From: JABDMH01 sp965223025
GTDB lineage: Bacteria; Bacteroidota; Bacteroidia; Chitinophagales; Saprospiraceae
Length of the DNA stretch: 64,000 nucleotides
Assembly (NCBI GenBank): GCA_965223025.1
Contig: CBDCVP010000023.1
Coordinates: forward strand, 2,852,001 to 2,916,000
Direction of reading: 5' to 3'
In this document: in pieces, positions 58,704 to 64,000 of the stretch
Layout of the letters: each line of letters starts with the position of its first letter
Numbering within the stretch: the first letter of the stretch is position 1
The notes under the pieces: model-generated
The model's input: only the letters and a program-made list of their open reading frames with translations
What the model was told of the DNA's origin: nothing
Database searches by the model: none
Translations under genes and position numbers: made by a program

Positions 58704-59714
58704 ATGACCTACCTTATTAAATATTTCATCACCATCCTGTCCTTGATCATAGGTGTCATCAGCTGTACACCAGACATTAGAAGATTTGACGCTACCGGTA
58801 CTTTCGAAGCCACAGAAATCATCATCAGTGCTGAAACCAACGGCACCATCGTAGCCTTCGATGCAGATGAGGGAGATGTGGTGACAAGTGGAAATAGTGT
58901 GGTCAAAATAAATGCCAGTAATCTTGCCTTACAAAAATCTCAAGTGGCCGCTACGATCGAAGCAGTGCAAGAAAAGCAAGGTGATCCGGAGCCTCAAGTC
59001 CAAATACTGCAGGAGAGAATGCTTGCTGCCAATGCACAGGTGCAAACATTGGAGACCCAACTTACATCCCTGCTTAAGGAGCAAAAGCGCATCGAGCGGA
59101 TGTACCGTGCAGAAGCTGCCACCGAGCAGCAGTACGATCAAGTGAATGGCCAGGTAGACGTATTGAACAAACAGATCGAAACAGCAAAAATCCAAACCCA
59201 AATATTAACGACTCAAATCAAATCTGCTCAGCGATCGGTGGCCATCCAAAACCGGGGTATCACCAGCGAAATCAAACCCCTCGAGAAAAAGATGGATGTC
59301 ATCGATGATCAACTCGCTAAGTCAAACGTGGTCAATCCCATCACAGGGATCTTACTGACTAAATATGCTTATAAAGGAGAATTTGTTTCAGTGGGCAAAC
59401 CACTGTATAAAATCGCTGATTTAAGCACCATGCACTTAAGGGCATATATTGACGGATCACAGTTGAATCAAATCAAACTCGGTGATCCAGTGACTGTCTA
59501 CATAGACCAAGATGACGACTACAAGCCCTATGAAGGGAAAATCACCTGGATTTCGGATCAGGCAGAATTTACTCCAAAAACCATCCAGACGAAAGATGAG
59601 CGTGCCAACCTTGTCTATGCCATCAAAGTAGAAGTACTCAATGATGGATTCCTAAAAATTGGCATGTACGGAGAAGTGTCCTTACCTCAATCTGATGCAA
59701 ACGATCACCAATGA
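58704..59714 (+). CDS. HlyD/RND-type periplasmic adaptor lipoprotein
   Basis: A 336-residue protein. Residues 1-21 (ILSLIIGVISC) form a lipoprotein signal. It has the usual order: barrel-lipoyl half (IISAETNGTIVAFDADEGDV), a long coiled-coil hairpin rich in Gln/Glu (about residues 80-200), the second lipoyl half (PITGILLTKYAYKGEFVSVG) and a beta-barrel (LRAYIDGSQLNQIKLGDPV). It links the inner-membrane ABC complex with the TolC protein, like YbhG. The stop overlaps the first ATPase start (ATGA). Confidence 0.92.
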   Translation: MTYLIKYFITILSLIIGVISCTPDIRRFDATGTFEATEIIISAETNGTIVAFDADEGDVVTSGNSVVKINASNLALQKSQVAATIEAVQEKQGDPEPQVQILQERMLAANAQVQTLETQLTSLLKEQKRIERMYRAEAATEQQYDQVNGQVDVLNKQIETAKIQTQILTTQIKSAQRSVAIQNRGITSEIKPLEKKMDVIDDQLAKSNVVNPITGILLTKYAYKGEFVSVGKPLYKIADLSTMHLRAYIDGSQLNQIKLGDPVTVYIDQDDDYKPYEGKITWISDQAEFTPKTIQTKDERANLVYAIKVEVLNDGFLKIGMYGEVSLPQSDANDHQ

Positions 59715-60643
59715 GCATCATCATCGATCACCTATCTAAGTCCTTTGGAGATCAGGATAAAGTCTTAGCACTGCACGAGATCAACCTGGCCGTAAATCCC
59801 GGTGAGCTGTTTGGGTTGATTGGACCCGATGGAGCCGGAAAAACGACGCTATTTAGAATCCTGACCACCCTACTCCTCCCTGATTCCGGCAAAGCATCCA
59901 TCGAGGGCAAAGATGTTCAGGAGGCTTATAAAGAGATCCGGAAAATGGTAGGATATATGCCCGGAAAATTTTCATTGTACCAAGACCTAAGTGTCGAAGA
60001 AAACCTCCGCTTCTTTGCCACCATCTTCCATACGACCATCGCTGAAAATTATCAGTTGATCAAGGACATCTACGTGCAGATCGAGCCGTTCAGGCGCCGG
60101 AGAGCTGGGGACCTCTCAGGGGGAATGAAACAAAAGCTCGCCCTCTGCTGTGCACTGATCCATCGTCCCAATGTGTTATTTCTCGATGAGCCCACCACAG
60201 GCGTAGATGCGGTATCACGCAAAGAATTTTGGGATATGCTTCAGCAACTTAAGAAGCAAGGCATGACCATCTTCGTCTCTACTCCCTATATGGATGAAGC
60301 CACTCTTTGTGATCGAATTGCGCTCATCCAAAAGGGTAAAATCTTATCGGTTGAAACCCCTGAAAATCTAGTAAATAATTATCGGGGTGACCTTTGGGGA
60401 ATTCGTACGGATCATATGTACCAGGCCTTTCTAGACCTAAATAATTTTCCACCGGTGGACGAATGCTACACTTTTGGTGCCATGCATCACACCCAGGTTA
60501 CCGGACTGCAGATGCCCATGGAGCTACAAGCTTACCTTGCAAGCAAAAACCATCAAAATATCACGGTGAAAAAAGTCAAGCCAACGGTGGAAGATTGCTT
60601 CATGCAACTCATGCAAATAGAAGAAATACAAGCGAGTCTGTAA
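59711..60643 (+). CDS. ABC transporter ATPase, first of two
   Basis: A 310-residue ATPase with Walker A GPDGAGKTTL (residues ~38-47), signature LSGGMKQKLALC, Walker B VLFLDEPTTGVD and a switch segment IFVSTPYMDEATLCD where the usual H of the H-loop is P. Asp replaces the usual Asn in the P-loop. The C-terminal ~90 residues are an extension. Together with the next ATPase it corresponds to the two halves of the fused E. coli YbhF. Confidence 0.92.
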   Translation: MSIIIDHLSKSFGDQDKVLALHEINLAVNPGELFGLIGPDGAGKTTLFRILTTLLLPDSGKASIEGKDVQEAYKEIRKMVGYMPGKFSLYQDLSVEENLRFFATIFHTTIAENYQLIKDIYVQIEPFRRRRAGDLSGGMKQKLALCCALIHRPNVLFLDEPTTGVDAVSRKEFWDMLQQLKKQGMTIFVSTPYMDEATLCDRIALIQKGKILSVETPENLVNNYRGDLWGIRTDHMYQAFLDLNNFPPVDECYTFGAMHHTQVTGLQMPMELQAYLASKNHQNITVKKVKPTVEDCFMQLMQIEEIQASL

Positions 60644-60645
60644 AA

Positions 60646-61392
60646 ATGGAAAAATCACACTCCATCATAGCAGAATCCCTCACCAAAACTTTTGGTGCAT
60701 TCACTGCTGTAGATGCCATCAGTTTCAAGGTGTCTGCCGGTGAAATCTTTGGATTTCTAGGCGCCAACGGAGCAGGTAAGACGACGGCGATGCGCATGCT
60801 TTGTGGATTGAGTAAACCCTCAGCTGGACACGCTACCGTGGCAGGATATGATATCGATAAGAATTCTGAACAAATCAAGGAGAACATCGGCTATATGAGT
60901 CAGAAGTTTTCTTTGTATCAAGATCTCACAGTGATCGAAAACATTGAGTTTTATGGTGGTATTTATGGCCTGAACAAGCGAGACCTGGCACAAAGTGCCA
61001 ACCAACTACTAAATCGATTAGATCTACAGAGAGAGTCGGACACCCTGGTCCATGACTTACCCCTTGGATGGAAACAAAAACTTTCCTTTTCGATCGCGAT
61101 CATGCACAAACCCAGCATCGTCTTCCTGGACGAACCCACAGGAGGAGTAGATCCAGTGACGCGCAGGCAATTTTGGCAAATGATCTACGAGGCTGCTGCG
61201 CAGGGCATCACCATTTTCGTCACCACCCACTATATGGATGAAGCCGAATATTGTGACCGGGTGGCGATCATGGTGGACGGTAAAATCGAAGCCCTCGACA
61301 GTCCTGGGGCCATGAAGAAAAAAATGGATGCGCAAGATATGAATGAGGTTTTTTACCGACTGGCACGCAAAGCCACCAGAGCCAGTGCATAA
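60646..61392 (+). CDS. ABC transporter ATPase, second of two
   Basis: The ATG at 60646 lies two bases after the first ATPase stop; a start at 60463 would overlap it by 180 bases. The 248 residues have Walker A GANGAGKTTAMR, Walker B IVFLDEPTGGVD, an H-loop VTTHYMDEAEYCD, and a divergent signature LPLGWKQKLSFS in place of LSGGQ, as in the C-terminal half of YbhF. One asymmetric ATPase pair would then power the two permeases. Confidence 0.93.
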   Translation: MEKSHSIIAESLTKTFGAFTAVDAISFKVSAGEIFGFLGANGAGKTTAMRMLCGLSKPSAGHATVAGYDIDKNSEQIKENIGYMSQKFSLYQDLTVIENIEFYGGIYGLNKRDLAQSANQLLNRLDLQRESDTLVHDLPLGWKQKLSFSIAIMHKPSIVFLDEPTGGVDPVTRRQFWQMIYEAAAQGITIFVTTHYMDEAEYCDRVAIMVDGKIEALDSPGAMKKKMDAQDMNEVFYRLARKATRASA

Positions 61393-61401
61393 CCCCATGC
61401 T

Positions 61402-62508
61402 ATGAAACAATTTTTTGCTTTTGTCAGGAAAGAAATGCTGCACATATTGCGTGATCGGCGTTCTCTGCTGGTCATATTTGGTATGCCCATAGCGCAAATT
61501 CTCATCTTTGGTTTTGCCCTATCAAATGAGGTGAAAAACACCCACATTGGTGTGCTGGATCTTGCCAAAGATGAACAGAGCATCCGCTTCCACCAAAAAA
61601 TTGAAGAGAGCCAATACTTTGAAACGGTGCAATCGCTCACAGCTGCCGAAGAAATTGACCAAATGTTGCGTGCTGGAAAGGTGCAAATGGTTTTAGCCAT
61701 CCCTAGAGGGTTTAGCGATGATCTGGCTCACATTAATCAAACCCAAGTACAAGTCATCACCGACGGCACCAATCCCAACTTGGCCACCACATTGTACAAC
61801 TACGTGTTTAGCATCACGCGTGATTTTCAACGATCCCTCATGTCTCGAAAAGAACTGCCATACACGATTCATGTGTCGACCAGAATGCTCTATAATCCCC
61901 AGATGAAAGGTGAGTACAACTTTGTACCCGGGGTGATTGCCCTGGTCCTGATGTTGATATGTACGATGATGACTTCAGTCTCAATCGTCAAAGAAAAAGA
62001 ATTAGGCAACATGGAGATCTTATTGGTGTCTCCCATGAATCCACTTACCATCGTAGTTTCCAAGGCGATACCGTATATTTTTATGGGTTTGTTGATTCTC
62101 ACTATTGTTCTGATTTTGAGCGTCACTGTCCTGCATGTACCCATTCAAGGGAGCCTCCTATTGCTCTACGGCGTCAGTCTGATCTTTATCTTTTCTGCGT
62201 TAGCCCTGGGCCTACTGATTTCTTCCTTCACCAATTCGCAGCAAATGGCGATGATGATCTCCTTGATGGGCCTGATGTTGCCGACAGTCATGTTCAGTGG
62301 TTTTATGTTTCCCATCGAAAGTATGCCTGTTGCCCTACAGTTTATTTCAAACCTAGTGCCGGCCAAGTGGTATTTCTATAGCATTCAGGGAATCATGATT
62401 AAGGGATTGGGTGCCAGGGCCATATTAAAGGAAATACTTATTCTAGTGGGCTTTGCCATTATTTTCATCGGACTCAGTGTGAAAAAGTTTCAAATTCGAC
62501 TGGCATGA
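61402..62508 (+). CDS. ABC-2 type permease, first of two
   Basis: A 368-residue inner-membrane protein with one N-terminal TM (residues ~22-42), a ~130-residue periplasmic domain and five C-terminal TMs from about residue 175. Family phrases are KEMLHILRDRRSLLVIFGMP and IVKEKELGNMEILLVSPMNP. It resembles YbhS/YbhR. The stop overlaps the next permease start by four bases. Confidence 0.93.
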   Translation: MKQFFAFVRKEMLHILRDRRSLLVIFGMPIAQILIFGFALSNEVKNTHIGVLDLAKDEQSIRFHQKIEESQYFETVQSLTAAEEIDQMLRAGKVQMVLAIPRGFSDDLAHINQTQVQVITDGTNPNLATTLYNYVFSITRDFQRSLMSRKELPYTIHVSTRMLYNPQMKGEYNFVPGVIALVLMLICTMMTSVSIVKEKELGNMEILLVSPMNPLTIVVSKAIPYIFMGLLILTIVLILSVTVLHVPIQGSLLLLYGVSLIFIFSALALGLLISSFTNSQQMAMMISLMGLMLPTVMFSGFMFPIESMPVALQFISNLVPAKWYFYSIQGIMIKGLGARAILKEILILVGFAIIFIGLSVKKFQIRLA

Positions 62509-63623
62509 ACAAGATGAAATATATCCTGCGGAAAGAATTCAAACAGATTTTTCGTGATCCAGCCATCCTGCGATTAATCTTTCTTATGCCTGCTATACAG
62601 TTGTTGATATTGCCTTTTGCCGCCGATTACGAAATCAAGAATATTAATGTGGGCATTATCGATCATGACCACAGCAGTTATTCGCGCGGGCTGATTCAAA
62701 AAATTGAATTTTCAGACTATTTCAATTTAACGGAATATTCCGATTCATACCAGGAGGGTTTGCAATGGATAGAAAATGAAACTGCCGACCTGATTATCGA
62801 AATACCTGTCCGATTCGAAAGCAGACTGGTGCGTGAGTCTGAAGCCACCCTGCTAATGGCAGTCAATGCCGTCAACGGACCAAAAGGCAACCTGGGAGCT
62901 GCCTACGCCAATGGCATCATCAGGACATACAACCGGGGTATCCGCAGTCAATGGTTGCATTGGCCACGTATGAATCCAGAACCGCAAATAGAAGTAGTGG
63001 CTAGTCATTGGTATAATCCCACGAGCAATTATCAGGTTTTCATGGTACCTGGCATCCTGGCCGTACTGCTAACGATGGTGGGTGGTTTTCTCTCTGCATT
63101 AAATATTGTACGTGAAAAAGAAATTGGCACCATCGAGCAATTAAATGTTTCTCCCATCAAGAAATACCAATTTATTCTGGGAAAGCTAGTTCCCTTTTGG
63201 TTGCTGGGATTTGTGGTGTTGACAATTGGCTTGGTGATCAGTTATGTAGTACATGGCTTTTTGCCAGGCACAAACTTGGGCACACTTTATCTATTTTCAG
63301 GCGTCTATCTACTGGCCATCCTCGGCTTTGGACTGCTGGTATCCAATTTTACGGAAACGCAGCAACAGGCCCTTATGGTGGCATTCTTCTTTATGCTCAT
63401 TTTCATTCTACTCAGTGGGCTGTATACACCAATTGAGAGCATGCCCAGGTGGGCACAAATCCTAGCCTGGATCAATCCAGTCACCTATATGGTTGACGTA
63501 TGCAGGATGGTCCTACTGAAAGGCAGTCACATTGGCGATATGACTTTTCATCTGCTAGCGATTGGAGGAGGAGGACTATTGTTGAATGTGCTGGCCATCT
63601 GGACTTATGCCAAGCGGACGTGA
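62505..63623 (+). CDS. ABC-2 type permease, second of two
   Basis: A 372-residue protein of the same layout as the preceding one: N-terminal TM, periplasmic domain, five C-terminal TMs. KEFKQIFRDPAILRLIFLMP and NIVREKEIGTIEQLNVSPIK are the matching phrases. The two permeases would form the heterodimeric membrane domain. It is the last gene of the TetR-TolC-HlyD-ATPase-ATPase-permease-permease operon. Confidence 0.93.
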   Translation: MNKMKYILRKEFKQIFRDPAILRLIFLMPAIQLLILPFAADYEIKNINVGIIDHDHSSYSRGLIQKIEFSDYFNLTEYSDSYQEGLQWIENETADLIIEIPVRFESRLVRESEATLLMAVNAVNGPKGNLGAAYANGIIRTYNRGIRSQWLHWPRMNPEPQIEVVASHWYNPTSNYQVFMVPGILAVLLTMVGGFLSALNIVREKEIGTIEQLNVSPIKKYQFILGKLVPFWLLGFVVLTIGLVISYVVHGFLPGTNLGTLYLFSGVYLLAILGFGLLVSNFTETQQQALMVAFFFMLIFILLSGLYTPIESMPRWAQILAWINPVTYMVDVCRMVLLKGSHIGDMTFHLLAIGGGGLLLNVLAIWTYAKRT

Positions 63624-64000
63624 AAGTCGTCGCATTTCCTACTCAGCTTACTTTAAGGGTACCTCAGAAAACCCGTTCCCGGACTCAGCGAAATATCGGT
63701 CGAAATTTCTAAATGAATCTTTCTGATTTACACATCGTTATTTCGGTACTATGCCATAAATAGTGGGTTCTGCATTTATTTGCACTAGCGATGCATTAGC
63801 GGATTGTTTTTTTTAGCGACATAATCGCATGCTGTGTAACTTGAGAGTCTGCGGGTGCATTCAAACTGTCTTCTCAGGATCGATGAGGCACATAAGACCT
63901 TTGACAAAAGGTCTAGTGCTGCATCCGCTAAGTAAGTGCTATTAGTGATGAGTTTATTTTTTGACAGATCAAAGAAACAAAACTGAGTATAGCCATAGCT
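63624..64000. other. Right-edge intergenic region
   Basis: The 377 bases after the efflux operon contain one dispersed repeat (63657-63710) and AT-rich sequence with no supported gene. GACCTTTGACAAAAGGTC (63896-63913) is a good inverted repeat (GACCTTT / AAAGGTC) and could be a terminator or operator for a neighbour outside the window. Confidence 0.4.
63657..63710 (+). repeat. IS5-end-like dispersed repeat, copy 2
   Basis: It begins GGGTACCTCAGAAAACCCG, then TTCCCGGACTCAGC and ATCGGTCGAAATTTC. It is the + strand counterpart of the minus-strand copy at 52225-52278, and its first 16 bases resemble the IS5 terminal repeat at 6590. It begins 34 bases after the last permease stop. Confidence 0.6.

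Noticed and set aside
1..64000. rRNA and tRNA genes
   Set aside because: Looked for typical tRNA arms and conserved rRNA blocks by eye on both strands; none was recognised.

Overview
The window looks like a chromosomal accessory region of a Bacteroidota bacterium; a Saprospiria-like lineage is a guess. The grounds are moderate-to-low GC, weak or absent Shine-Dalgarno sequences, a TAnnTTTG-type promoter element before the TetR gene, many lipoprotein-type signals, and the mix of ISKra4, ISL3 and IS5 elements. No rRNA, tRNA or CRISPR array was seen. Pathway and family names come from motif recognition by eye, not from searches.

Region 1 (1-12.9 kb) encodes large proteins, all on the + strand: a FnIII/beta-propeller-like protein cut by the left edge, a degenerate phospholipase-D-like protein, an Amidase_3 peptidoglycan amidase, a Zn-dependent phospholipase C-like protein, a CARDB-like protein and a lipoprotein. 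An IS5-family element sits just upstream of the amidase and an ISL3-family element directly behind the lipoprotein. Region 2 (14.2-29.8 kb) is a Tc-type toxin locus: a small membrane protein, a fused TcB-TcC (SpvB/FG-GAP/RHS plus a 220-residue C-terminal tail) and a TcA pore/translocation subunit. The TcB-TcC gene carries one in-frame TAG. The TcA gene carries one single-base frameshift and one in-frame TAA. The locus therefore appears recently inactivated, unless these are sequence errors.

Region 3 (29.9-32.6 kb) holds an ISKra4-type IS and three decayed genes: an M15 peptidase, a RadC-like JAMM protein and an Amidase_3 tail. Region 4 (32.6-38.1 kb) resembles a conflict/defence island: a SIR2-like protein 19 bases before a class III nucleotide-cyclase-like protein, a decayed gene, an Amidase_2 protein and two multi-pass membrane proteins. 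Region 5 (38.5-49 kb) encodes an exported M19-like dipeptidase, small exported proteins, a tandem uracil-DNA-glycosylase-fold protein, and an amidohydrolase-S41 peptidase fusion gene split by a second ISKra4 element with a perfect 9-bp target duplication.

Region 6 (49-51 kb) is a non-coding array: three near-identical 348-bp tandem units plus older, shorter units, all studded with GCGATGAyrGGTT / AACCyGTCATCGC inverted repeats. Degenerate copies lie at 55.4 and 56.5 kb. Region 7 (51-56.5 kb) has an outer-membrane beta-barrel, a TPR-like protein flanked by two copies of a ~183-bp MITE-like repeat, a FitAB/VapBC-type toxin-antitoxin pair and an aldo/keto reductase. Region 8 (56.7-63.6 kb) is an intact efflux operon: TetR, TolC, HlyD lipoprotein, two ABC ATPases and two ABC-2 permeases, tightly packed and probably controlled from an operator over the TetR promoter.
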